Source: a bacterium
GTDB taxonomy: Bacteria > Myxococcota_A > UBA9160 > UBA6930
Assembly (NCBI GenBank): GCA_024228115.1
Contig: JAAETT010000135.1
Location: forward strand, 1-64,000
Length of the DNA stretch: 64,000 bases
Direction of reading: 5' to 3'
Part shown: piece after piece, positions 14,934-23,260 of the stretch
How the letters are laid out: each line of letters begins with the position of its first letter
Numbering within the stretch: the stretch's first letter is position 1
The notes under the pieces: generated by a model
What the model was told of the DNA's origin: nothing
The model's database searches: none
Seen by the model: only the letters and a program-made list of their open reading frames with translations
Program-made: the position numbers and the translations under genes

Positions 14934-17894
14934 TCACGAATGCACCGACGCCTTGGACGGCGGCAGCGTACTTATCTCTTTCCCGGCGGGAAGCCGCTCC
15001 ACCTCAACGGGCGCTCCGCGTGGCGCGTGACTTGGAGAACCGTAGAACATCCGATAGTGGATGTGCCCGTATCCCCCTGCCATGTGGATCGGCTTCCAGG
15101 GAGCCTCGACCGGTTCCTGTTGGCCTTTCCAGCCCTTGAACTGATGGGGTTCCCAGGCGTGGTAGATGATCACCTCGCCCGGCTGCACCCCGGGCGCCAC
15201 CTTGGCGTTGGCCTCGAAGGCGCCTGCATCATTGAACACCCGCACCCCGTCACTGTCGGCGATTCCGCGCGGCTCGCAATCCGTGGGACTCAGGAAGCAG
15301 ACCGGCTCCCCTCGCTGGAGGCGCAGCATCAACTCGTGATCCCGCCAGATCGCGTGAATGCTCCAGCGGGTATGGCCCCCGTTGATGCGCAGCGGGTAGG
15401 GGCTTCCCGCACTCGGCGGATCCTTGTGAACGGGCAGGTGCTCACCGGCCTCCATGTACCAGGGGTGATCCAGATAGAACTGCTGGCGCCCGGTCAGCGT
15501 AGGCCAGGCCACCTTGTCCTCGACGAACCAGCGGTGGGGCCAGTGGGTGTCCTTCGGGTCGAAGTCGCTGCTCGTCGCATAGATCGGTGTGGGCCGTGCG
15601 GGCCCGGTGATCGGGACCGCGCCCAGACGTAGTGCCTCCTTCGCACGGACGCCTCCGACGCTCGGGCTCGCCTTGAAGATATCGTCCATCAGCTTGATCG
15701 GATCTTCGGGATCATGGGGATCGTAGTGCCGATCGGTGGTGTAGACCTCGTAGGCCTGGGTGAGATCGTGAGGACGATCGTGGAGTCCACGGACGCTCTT
15801 CACCCCGCGTTCGGTCGCACGGGCAGCCACGCGCTCGGAAAGAAGACCAAAGATCTCCCACTCAGACTTGGCTTCGCCCTCGGGCTCGGTGGCCTTGTCG
15901 GAGACCACGATGTAGGGCAGATACGTCTGGGCGTACTTGATGCCATGCTTCTCATAGTAAGCGGCTGCAGGCAGCACATAGTCGGCGAAGCGAGCGGTCG
16001 TGCTCATCCTGAAGTTCACGGCCACCGTGAGATCGAGCTTCGGCCACAGATGTTTGAGCGCATGCTGCGGCGCAGGCCAGCGCCGCAACGGGTTCGAGCC
16101 GGTGAAGATCAGCGCGCGCGGCTCCCGGTCCTCCGGCGGATGGATCCGGGTCCAGCCCTGGTCGATCGACTGGCGCACGTAGTCGTCGAAGGGCCGGGGC
16201 AGCGCGGGGTCGGCGAGATCCGGGCGCGACCACATCTCGCGGTAGCCGCCGTGGACGTAGAGGAACGGCATCAGCGGAGTATTGGGTGCCTTCTCGCTGT
16301 ACTCGGTGAAGATGTCCTCGTAGTCACGCGGGGTGAGTCCACGAATGGCTTTCGGCAGGATCTTCACGATGTCCAGGATTCCCGGAGGCGCCCCGCCCAT
16401 GCGATCGAGTCCATCCAGGCCCCACCAAGCCGCCACCCGCAGGCCGCCGCCGGGCTTTCCCTGGTTTCCCGTGAGCGCCATGAGCAGGATCATCGCCCGC
16501 TGGAAGAGATCGCTGTGGTGATGCTTGCAGGCACCCCACGATGCGAAGATCATCGCGGTCGGAGCATCTGCCAGATCTCGCGCGAAGCGTTGGATCAACG
16601 CGGGCGGGAGCCCGGTGATCTCGGCCGCTTTGTCCGGCGTGTATTCGGCCAACCGTTCTCGAAGTTGCTCGAAGACCGGCCGCACCTCCACCTCTTGTCC
16701 ATCAGCCAGGCGAACCTTGAAGCTCCCTGCCAGCGCCGGACGCAACTTGCCGAGCGCCAGCGAGCGCCCTCCTTCCCCGTCGCCGGCACAACCCGGAGCC
16801 ACGGCCAGTTTGCCCTTGGCTTCGTCCCAGACGTAGAAGCGGCTGTCGTCGCCACCCTTCTCGAGGTCCGCGTGACGCAGGAAGCGCCCATCGTCCCGCC
16901 GAATGAGCAACGGGAGATCCGTCTGCTCACGTACGTACTCCTCGTTGTATCGGTCCTCCGCAACGATGACCTGCGCCGCCGCGAGGCCGAGCGCAGCATC
17001 CGTCTCGGGCTTCGGGTTGATCCACAGGTCCGCGTGCACACTGGTCGCGTTGTAGTCCGGCGCGATCACCACGAGCTTGGCGCCCTTGTAGCGCGCCTCG
17101 TGCATGAAGTGGATCTCGGGGATACGCGTGTAGGCCGGGTTCCCCACCCAGACCACGATGTAGTCGGAGCGGAACCAATCGTCCGAGGTTCCCTCGCAGT
17201 TGTACATTCCCCAGGTCTGCACCGCGCCCATGGGCATGTCACCCACACCGGACCAGGAGTCCAGAATCGTGGCACCGACCGCCTCGGTGAAGCGAATCTC
17301 ACCGGCAGTCTCCGGGCCGTAGCCCGCGTTGGTGGTGCCGTGGTCGTAGATGATCGACTCGGTGCCCTGGTCGATCGCCGCATCGATCAACTTGTCCGAA
17401 ATCTCGTCCAGGGCCTGATCCCAGGAGATCCGTTTCCACTTGCCCTGCCCGCGCGGCCCGACCCGTTTGAGCGGATGGACCACGCGGGAACTGGCCAGTT
17501 GCAGATCCGTGTAGCAGGCGCCCTTCTGGCAACCGCGGGGATTGCCGTCGGGCACGTCGTCGCGCGGCGCCTCATAGACAGCATGCTGCTCCTCGCGCCA
17601 CGCAATTCCGTCCTTGACGAACACATCCCACGAGCACGCGGCGATGCAGTTGGCCCGAGTATGGGTCCCCTTGGCAACGCGGTCCCAGGTCCAACGCTCG
17701 CGCCAGACATCGGTGTAGTCGCCGTACTGAACGACATCGACGGGCGACCTCGGCTCGGGCGCAGGGCCCATCGGTAGTTCGCTGCCCTCTCGCTGACGCA
17801 AATGACAAAGGCCAAGACCCACGGCTGCCGCGCCGACTCCGGTCCCCACCATGAACTTCCGCCTCGACATCCCTCGGGAAACTGCATCACTCAT
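14934..17894 (-). CDS. Molybdopterin oxidoreductase alpha subunit, class II DMSO reductase family (divergent paralogue)
   Basis: This 986-residue Mo-bisMGD catalytic subunit begins with a twin-arginine signal (MSRRKFMVGTG plus a hydrophobic run), so it is exported folded. The FS0 cluster region is H78-x4-C83-x3-C87...C122, where ethylbenzene dehydrogenase and the two sister subunits have H-x3-C-x5-C. The Mo-ligand region reads VGDMPMGAVQTWG (Asp219), closer to the SerA/ClrA/DdhA/NarG pattern. The molybdopterin domains continue to an RINGGHTRWSIH segment and a VEVERLP tail. Its ATG overlaps the preceding alpha gene's stop by 4 bases. It probably uses the same beta, gamma and chaperone. The substrate is unknown. 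Confidence 0.9.
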   Translation of the reverse strand: MSDAVSRGMSRRKFMVGTGVGAAAVGLGLCHLRQREGSELPMGPAPEPRSPVDVVQYGDYTDVWRERWTWDRVAKGTHTRANCIAACSWDVFVKDGIAWREEQHAVYEAPRDDVPDGNPRGCQKGACYTDLQLASSRVVHPLKRVGPRGQGKWKRISWDQALDEISDKLIDAAIDQGTESIIYDHGTTNAGYGPETAGEIRFTEAVGATILDSWSGVGDMPMGAVQTWGMYNCEGTSDDWFRSDYIVVWVGNPAYTRIPEIHFMHEARYKGAKLVVIAPDYNATSVHADLWINPKPETDAALGLAAAQVIVAEDRYNEEYVREQTDLPLLIRRDDGRFLRHADLEKGGDDSRFYVWDEAKGKLAVAPGCAGDGEGGRSLALGKLRPALAGSFKVRLADGQEVEVRPVFEQLRERLAEYTPDKAAEITGLPPALIQRFARDLADAPTAMIFASWGACKHHHSDLFQRAMILLMALTGNQGKPGGGLRVAAWWGLDGLDRMGGAPPGILDIVKILPKAIRGLTPRDYEDIFTEYSEKAPNTPLMPFLYVHGGYREMWSRPDLADPALPRPFDDYVRQSIDQGWTRIHPPEDREPRALIFTGSNPLRRWPAPQHALKHLWPKLDLTVAVNFRMSTTARFADYVLPAAAYYEKHGIKYAQTYLPYIVVSDKATEPEGEAKSEWEIFGLLSERVAARATERGVKSVRGLHDRPHDLTQAYEVYTTDRHYDPHDPEDPIKLMDDIFKASPSVGGVRAKEALRLGAVPITGPARPTPIYATSSDFDPKDTHWPHRWFVEDKVAWPTLTGRQQFYLDHPWYMEAGEHLPVHKDPPSAGSPYPLRINGGHTRWSIHAIWRDHELMLRLQRGEPVCFLSPTDCEPRGIADSDGVRVFNDAGAFEANAKVAPGVQPGEVIIYHAWEPHQFKGWKGQQEPVEAPWKPIHMAGGYGHIHYRMFYGSPSHAPRGAPVEVERLPAGKEISTLPPSKASVHS

Positions 17895-20791
17895 AGGGTC
17901 TCGACCTCCACGCGCGTGTCGCGATCGGTGTGGCTCGGCTGCAAGGCGATTACCATGGGGCGCAAGTGGTACTGCCCTCCGGCGAGTTCGACCGGGTTGA
18001 GCGGGCTCGGAATCAGATTCTGGAAGCCCTTGCCGTTCTTGAACTGGAAGTTCTCCCACGCGTGGTACACGATCAGCTGCCCCTTGCGGACGCCCGGTGT
18101 CACCTTCGCCATGATCTGGAACTCGTCGAGATCGTTGAAGACGCGAACCTGCACCCCGTCGCGAATCCCTCGATCCACCGCGTCTTCGGTACCGATGATG
18201 ATCACCGGCTCGCCCCGCTGCTGCTGGAGCATCAGCTTGTCATCCCGCCAGCTCGAGTGGATGCTCCAACGGGCGTGGCCGCCGGTGAGCATCAGCGGGT
18301 AGTTCCCACCCGCCATCGGAGGATCCTTGTGCACCGGGAGTTCCTCGCCCATCTCGAGGTACAGCTCCTGGTCGAGGTAGAACTGCATGCGCCGTGAGAG
18401 CGTGAGATACGGCACCTTGTCGAATACGTGATCGGTCAGGGGCGTAATGGTGTCGTCAGCCGGGATCGACGTGGCGTTGCCGACGCTCCCAGGGCTCTTC
18501 CCGATTCCCTCGAAGCGCGCGAAACCCTTCTTCTTCAGCTCGGGCCATTTCAAGCCGCCGAGATTGGTGGCTTTGTCCAGCAGGTCCGCGCAGACCTCTT
18601 CGTCGTCGGTGGGGCCGAAGCGACCGCCCTGGGAGTACTTGTCGTAGAGGTTGTGGAGTGGCCTCTCGTCTCCCCGACGGTCGACGAAGCTCTCCGTTCC
18701 CCGGGCCTTCGCCCGCTCGTCGACGGCCTTGGCCAGGCGGGAGATGATCTCCCAATCGGACTTCGCCTCGTAGTAGGAAGTCGCCTTCTCGCCGGAGTGG
18801 ATGTAGGGCATCAGCGGAGTCGCCCACTTGTGCTCGCTTCGCTCGTACCAGCCGGCCGCCGGAAGCACGTAGTCGGACTGGAGCGCGGTCGACGTCATGC
18901 GGAAATCGAGCGTCACGACCGTGTGTAGCTTCGGCCAGAGGTGCTCCAGGATTCGCGGGTAGCTCCGGATCCTGCGAAGCGGGTTGCTCCCCATGACCAA
19001 CATCATCCTGGGATCGTTCCCGGGTTTCGGCCAGACGTACTGCCACTCCTTCTCCAGGGATTCCTCGAGCACCTCCCGCACCGGCCGCTTCAGGTAGGGA
19101 TCCCACTGGTCGAACTTCTCGCTCGCACCGAGCAGGCCCCCGTGCACGTACCAGAACATCGCCCCCGAGGTCATTCTTCCTTCGGAGATCACGCTGCGGC
19201 TGTGCTCGTGGACGATCATCTCCTCGCTGTAGCCGTCGAGCTTCATGCGCGCCGTATCGACGACCATGCCCCCGATGATCTTGAGGGCCGTCGTGTTCAT
19301 CATGTCCGAGAGCGAGAACATGTCGCGCACGAAGGGCTCGATGGAATCGTGATCGAGCCAGGGGAAGCCGACGAAGCCACTGCCCTTCTTGCCGTAGTTG
19401 CCCGTGAGTACGAAGACCAGGGCCTGCACGCGCTCCATCAGGTTGCCGTGGTAGTACTTCGCCATGTTGCTGGTGGTGACCATGGCCGCTGATTTTGCGT
19501 GTCCAAGCTGAAGGGCGAGCTTGCGGATGAGCGCAGGCGGCGTCCCGCAGATCTTCGAGGCGTCTTCCGGACGGAAGCCCGCGAGGCGCTCGCGAAACAG
19601 CGAGAAGACCGTCGAGACACCGACCCGACTGCCGTCCTTCAGCGTTACCTCGAAACGACCTTCCAGCTCCGGGTGGAGCCCATCGAGGCGCAGGCTCCTT
19701 CTCGGCGCAGCCACCGCTCCCCGCTCCCGGTCCCAGAGGTAGAGCTCTTCGTCGCTTCCGCTCTCCTCCAGATCGGCCGTGCGAAGCAGGCGGCGCGTAT
19801 CATCACGCACGAGCATCGGGAAATCGGTCTGCTCGACCAGGAAGTCCCGGTCGATCAATTCTTCCTCGACGAGCACCTGGGCGACGGAGAGACCGAGCGC
19901 CGCGTCGGTGCCGGGTTCCACGGGTACGAAGAAATCGGAGTGGATCGACGAGGCGCTGTAGTCGGGTGCGATGCAGACGACGCGGGCGCCCTTGTAGCGC
20001 GCCTCCGTTAGGTAGTGGGCATTGGGAATCTGGGTGTAGAGAGGATTGCTCCCCCAGATCAGGATCAGATCCGAGTAGAAGTAGTCGTCGGCCGATCGCT
20101 CGAAGGAGATCTTCCCGAAGGTCTCGGCCGCACCCCGATGCCCGTCACCGATCTCGGTGTTCATGTCCAGGTTGGTGGAGTCCATCAACACCGAGAGACG
20201 CTGATGCCCCGCGGTCATCGTGCCCTCGGTATACAGGGGACCCAACTCCCAGATCACGCGGTCCGAGCCGTCTTGCTCGATCGTGTCGAGCATGGCGTCC
20301 GCCACCTCATCGGTGGCCTGCTCCCAGGAGATCCGCTTCCACCGGCCGGATCCGCGCGGCCCCACGCGCTTCAGTGGATGGCGAACCCGCCCGGGGTCGT
20401 ACATGCGTTCGCTGAAGCAGGCCCCCTTCTGGCAGCCGCGGGGATTCGGGTCCGGCACGGAGGCGTTCGTCTGGGGATAGTCGGCCACCTGCTCTTCACG
20501 CCAGACCATTCCCTCCTTTACGTACACGTTCCAGGCGCAGTGGGCCTGGTACCAGCAGTTCACGAAGTGGCTGCTTCGGACCACCTTGTCCCAGCGCCAG
20601 CGTTCCTGGTAGACATCGCGCCAGTCGCCGTAGGGAGGCGGCGCCGGCGCACCGGGCGAACCGGCCGGGGCCGGGGCGTCGCCGGGTTTGAGGCAGCGAA
20701 GCCCCAGGGCGAGGCTCGCGGTACCCGCTGTACCGGCGATCAGGAACCGGCGCCGGCTGATGCCGGCCCGGTGTTTCAGCTCTTGACCCAT
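17891..20791 (-). CDS. Ethylbenzene/steroid C25 dehydrogenase-like molybdopterin alpha subunit
   Basis: The 966-residue catalytic subunit has a Tat signal (ISRRRFLIAGTAG at residues 11-23), an FS0 motif H75-x3-C79-x5-C85...C120 and a Mo-ligand Asp216 in EIGDGHRGA. Spacing and flanking sequence (WDKV, VYVKEGMVWREEQ, NPRGCQKG) closely follow the alpha subunit of Aromatoleum ethylbenzene dehydrogenase and its steroid C25 dehydrogenase relatives. The C-terminal domain has GGHARWSIHSSWR. These periplasmic enzymes hydroxylate benzylic or tertiary carbons with water and pass two electrons via FeS clusters to haem b. Its start overlaps the beta gene by 16 bases. The exact substrate cannot be read from sequence; a steroid side chain is favoured by context. 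Confidence 0.93.
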   Translation of the reverse strand: MGQELKHRAGISRRRFLIAGTAGTASLALGLRCLKPGDAPAPAGSPGAPAPPPYGDWRDVYQERWRWDKVVRSSHFVNCWYQAHCAWNVYVKEGMVWREEQVADYPQTNASVPDPNPRGCQKGACFSERMYDPGRVRHPLKRVGPRGSGRWKRISWEQATDEVADAMLDTIEQDGSDRVIWELGPLYTEGTMTAGHQRLSVLMDSTNLDMNTEIGDGHRGAAETFGKISFERSADDYFYSDLILIWGSNPLYTQIPNAHYLTEARYKGARVVCIAPDYSASSIHSDFFVPVEPGTDAALGLSVAQVLVEEELIDRDFLVEQTDFPMLVRDDTRRLLRTADLEESGSDEELYLWDRERGAVAAPRRSLRLDGLHPELEGRFEVTLKDGSRVGVSTVFSLFRERLAGFRPEDASKICGTPPALIRKLALQLGHAKSAAMVTTSNMAKYYHGNLMERVQALVFVLTGNYGKKGSGFVGFPWLDHDSIEPFVRDMFSLSDMMNTTALKIIGGMVVDTARMKLDGYSEEMIVHEHSRSVISEGRMTSGAMFWYVHGGLLGASEKFDQWDPYLKRPVREVLEESLEKEWQYVWPKPGNDPRMMLVMGSNPLRRIRSYPRILEHLWPKLHTVVTLDFRMTSTALQSDYVLPAAGWYERSEHKWATPLMPYIHSGEKATSYYEAKSDWEIISRLAKAVDERAKARGTESFVDRRGDERPLHNLYDKYSQGGRFGPTDDEEVCADLLDKATNLGGLKWPELKKKGFARFEGIGKSPGSVGNATSIPADDTITPLTDHVFDKVPYLTLSRRMQFYLDQELYLEMGEELPVHKDPPMAGGNYPLMLTGGHARWSIHSSWRDDKLMLQQQRGEPVIIIGTEDAVDRGIRDGVQVRVFNDLDEFQIMAKVTPGVRKGQLIVYHAWENFQFKNGKGFQNLIPSPLNPVELAGGQYHLRPMVIALQPSHTDRDTRVEVETL

Positions 20792-21804
20792 TCGATCGTC
20801 GCCGGATCGCGATCGAAGCCGCCAAACATGTCCTTCCAGCGGTAGGCGATCAGCAGATCCATCAGCTCGGACTTCTCGCCCGCCCGGGTCTTCGCCATCT
20901 CCGATTTCATCAACGCGAGAACATCCAGAACCTTCGGGCCGAAGAGCGACACCAGGTATTCATCCGGAATTCGCGGCTTCGATTCGTCGACGTCACCCTT
21001 CTCATCGAAGCGAGGTGGTGCCAGAGGAGGCACGTAGAAGACGTTCGGATCCGTGCCGTACTCCGGATGCAGGGGAAGAGCAGCCTTCCACTTGTCGACG
21101 AGCTTCCAGATCGGGCCTTCCTCGTCGTCGCGATAGCCGACGAAGCGGACGCGACCCGGACACTGCCGAGCGCACGCATTGGCCACGCCCTGCTCGATGC
21201 GCGGAAAACAGAAGATGCACTTCTGGGAGACCTTCTCCGCGTGGTTGAAATAGATCTTCTTGTAAGGGCAGGCCTCCATGCAGAAGCGGTATCCGCGGCA
21301 GCGGTCCTCGTTGATCAGGACGACGCCGTCCTCCTGCCGCTTCTCGATCGCCTTGCGGGGGCAGGCTTCCAGGCAGGCGGGATGCGTACAGTGATTGCAG
21401 ATCCGGGGCAGGTAGAAGTAGTAGGCGTTGGGGTATTCGCCCGCGCCCTGATCCTCATCCCAGTTCGGGCCCCAATCCGGCTCCTCGCCCTTCACCTGCA
21501 GGTGAACGGAATCGCCCTTGCCGCCGTGGAAGACCTCCTCGTGGTTGAACTCCCAGGCCTCACCGAAATCGCGTCGCGACGGAAGCTTTCCCGGCCGGGC
21601 TTTGCCGTCTTGAAAGCCCCCGCCCATCTGCTCCCAGTCTCGCGGTGTACCGCGACCCGGCATGGTATTGACCGTGTTCCACCACTGGTAGTCCATGCCC
21701 TCGTCGCGGGTCCAGAGCCGCTTGCAGGCGATCGTGCAGGTCTGGCAGCCGATGCACTTGTTCAGGTCCATCACCATTGCGAGTTGACGGTCGGGCTTGT
21801 CCAT
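20776..21804 (-). CDS. Iron-sulfur beta subunit of the ethylbenzene/steroid C25 dehydrogenase-like complex
   Basis: The 342-residue electron-transfer subunit carries four FeS sites. The first motif is C17-x2-C20-x2-C23-x3-C27 (KCIGCQTCTIACK), then CNHCTHPACLEAC, CRGYRFCMEAC and CIFC...CARQC. In the third motif the middle Cys is Tyr (C-x2-Y-x2-C), as in EbdB and analogous to Trp in NarH, which gives a [3Fe-4S] cluster. There is no signal peptide, so it should be co-exported with a Tat-tagged alpha subunit. It follows the gamma gene by 3 bases and overlaps the alpha gene. It is the only beta gene for the three alpha genes in the window. Confidence 0.94.
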   Translation of the reverse strand: MDKPDRQLAMVMDLNKCIGCQTCTIACKRLWTRDEGMDYQWWNTVNTMPGRGTPRDWEQMGGGFQDGKARPGKLPSRRDFGEAWEFNHEEVFHGGKGDSVHLQVKGEEPDWGPNWDEDQGAGEYPNAYYFYLPRICNHCTHPACLEACPRKAIEKRQEDGVVLINEDRCRGYRFCMEACPYKKIYFNHAEKVSQKCIFCFPRIEQGVANACARQCPGRVRFVGYRDDEEGPIWKLVDKWKAALPLHPEYGTDPNVFYVPPLAPPRFDEKGDVDESKPRIPDEYLVSLFGPKVLDVLALMKSEMAKTRAGEKSELMDLLIAYRWKDMFGGFDRDPATIEWVKS

Positions 21805-21807
21805 GAC

Positions 21808-22479
21808 TTACCTCGTGGTCTCGGGAACGGCGTCGAGTTGGAGTTCCAGCCAAAGTGGTCCGGAGAAGGCCTTGATCCCGGCCCGCTCGCCTTGAGTCCC
21901 ATCCCACACCGCAACGCCGAAACCCGTTTCGGTACCGGGCTCGAGCTGTGCGATGGGCTCCGGCGTATCGACGCGCAAGGCACGGGCGATCACCACCCGC
22001 CAACGTCCGTCCTTCCAGGCTCCCCGGCCCCGCACGAGTTCGACGTCAAGGGTGCGACTCGAGCCGAGGCCCTCGGCGACGACGTGCCGGGCGCCCTCGC
22101 CGTCGGCCCGCCAGTACCAGGCATTCACCGCCACGCCGGGAGCTCCCATCGTGATGATCGGAGCCTCTGGGCTGCTCGGCAGAACCACGGCCGCCCCGTC
22201 CGGAAACTCGTGATTGTCGCTGGGTTCCACGCCCCCGTTGGCTGCGCTCCATTCGAGGCGAAAGGCGAGAACCTGCCCATCGTGAACCGCTGCGACGGAA
22301 ACCTGCTCGACGGAGCCGATCTTCCGACCCGCCCACGCTGCGCGGATGTGAGCGGTGAGCTGCATGCCGAGGGGTGTTCCCTCGAGCTTCAGCTCCTCGC
22401 CGCCCGCGCTCTTCCACGCGGTTGCGTCCGGATCGAGGAGCACCTCGAGTTCGGCGGAAGGGACGTGGTGGGCTCGCAT
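21808..22479 (-). CDS. Haem b-binding gamma subunit of the ethylbenzene dehydrogenase-like complex
   Basis: The 223-residue protein matches the ethylbenzene dehydrogenase-type haem-binding domain (EbdC/SerC/DdhC/ClrC). Landmarks are HEFPDGAAV, MGAPGVAVNAWYWRAD (candidate axial Met111) and FGVAVWDGTQGERAGIKAFSGPLWL (candidate axial Lys203), followed by a short tail. In homologues this subunit takes electrons from the beta subunit and delivers them to a soluble cytochrome. I see no N-terminal signal peptide, which is odd for a periplasmic partner and suggests co-export or a missed start. It lies 15 bases after the TetR gene and 3 before the beta gene. Confidence 0.9.
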   Translation of the reverse strand: MRAHHVPSAELEVLLDPDATAWKSAGGEELKLEGTPLGMQLTAHIRAAWAGRKIGSVEQVSVAAVHDGQVLAFRLEWSAANGGVEPSDNHEFPDGAAVVLPSSPEAPIITMGAPGVAVNAWYWRADGEGARHVVAEGLGSSRTLDVELVRGRGAWKDGRWRVVIARALRVDTPEPIAQLEPGTETGFGVAVWDGTQGERAGIKAFSGPLWLELQLDAVPETTR

Positions 22480-22494
22480 GTCGAGTTCTCCTCG

Positions 22495-23142
22495 TCAGCG
22501 CGACGAATCCCCTCTCTTGGGGTTCCGTCGGGGAGTGCGTGGCTCGATCGCTTCACAGACGAACGCGGCGGCCTGGCAAATCCACTCTTCGAGCGGAAAC
22601 TCCGGGTCGTTCATCCAGTGCCCGAGCGCCACGTTCAACGCGCCAAGGGCCATCTCGGCCAGGAAGGTCGCCTCGAGATCCGTGCGCACCTCGCCGGCGG
22701 CCTGCCCCTCGCGGATCACCACGGCGAAGGGCTCGTGGACCGCGGATAGATAGGGAGCATCCTCTCCGGGGCGCGTGCGGCCCCGCATGAGTTCGAGCAG
22801 GACCTCCCGCGCGAGGCCACGGGCTTCGGAAACATCCGTGGCCACGGCCCCGGCGAAGCCCTGGATGCGCTCGGAGGCCGAGACGGGGCGCTTGAGCTGC
22901 TGATCGACGAGGGTCAGGAGGTGCTCGGAGACCTCGCTCGTCATCTCGGCGAGGACGGCGGACTTGTTGTCGAAGTGGTTGAAGAAGGTGGCCGGCGCGA
23001 CATCCGCCGTCTCGGCGATCTGCGCCACGGTCGTCGCGTCGTAGCCGTTCTTCAGGAAGAGCTGGCGCGCCGTCTCGTAGATATGGAGACGCAACTGGCG
23101 CTTCTTTCGCTCGCGGCGTCCTTCACTGGCGGTTTCCGACAC
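22495..23142 (-). CDS. TetR/AcrR family regulator heading the molybdenum dehydrogenase operon
   Basis: The 215-residue protein has a TetR DNA-binding domain at residues 15-60 (YETARQLFLKNGY, TVAQIAETADVAPATFFNHFDNKSAVL) and a helical sensor domain. It is the first gene of a six-gene minus-strand run and is followed after 15 bases by the gamma subunit gene, so it probably autoregulates the whole operon. The start is GTG 23142. The 118 bases upstream contain a direct repeat ACAATC-ACAATC at 23164-23175 but no clear palindrome. The ligand is probably the hydrocarbon/steroid substrate or a CoA derivative. Confidence 0.9.
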   Translation of the reverse strand: MSETASEGRRERKKRQLRLHIYETARQLFLKNGYDATTVAQIAETADVAPATFFNHFDNKSAVLAEMTSEVSEHLLTLVDQQLKRPVSASERIQGFAGAVATDVSEARGLAREVLLELMRGRTRPGEDAPYLSAVHEPFAVVIREGQAAGEVRTDLEATFLAEMALGALNVALGHWMNDPEFPLEEWICQAAAFVCEAIEPRTPRRNPKRGDSSR

Positions 23143-23260
23143 GATTGCCCCTGCACCATCGAGACAATCACAATCTTAGATGACGATCCAAGTTTAATGC
23201 AAGGTCAAAGTTGAGATTTCACCCTACAAGTTCGTCAACAGCCCCATAAAGAATGGGAGA

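Noticed and set aside
15714-17777. 687-codon open frame on the plus strand opposite the second alpha subunit
   Set aside because: It is antisense to a gene with clear molybdoenzyme motifs; its translation is rich in Arg, Gly and His repeats and has no domain. Long antisense frames are common at this GC content.
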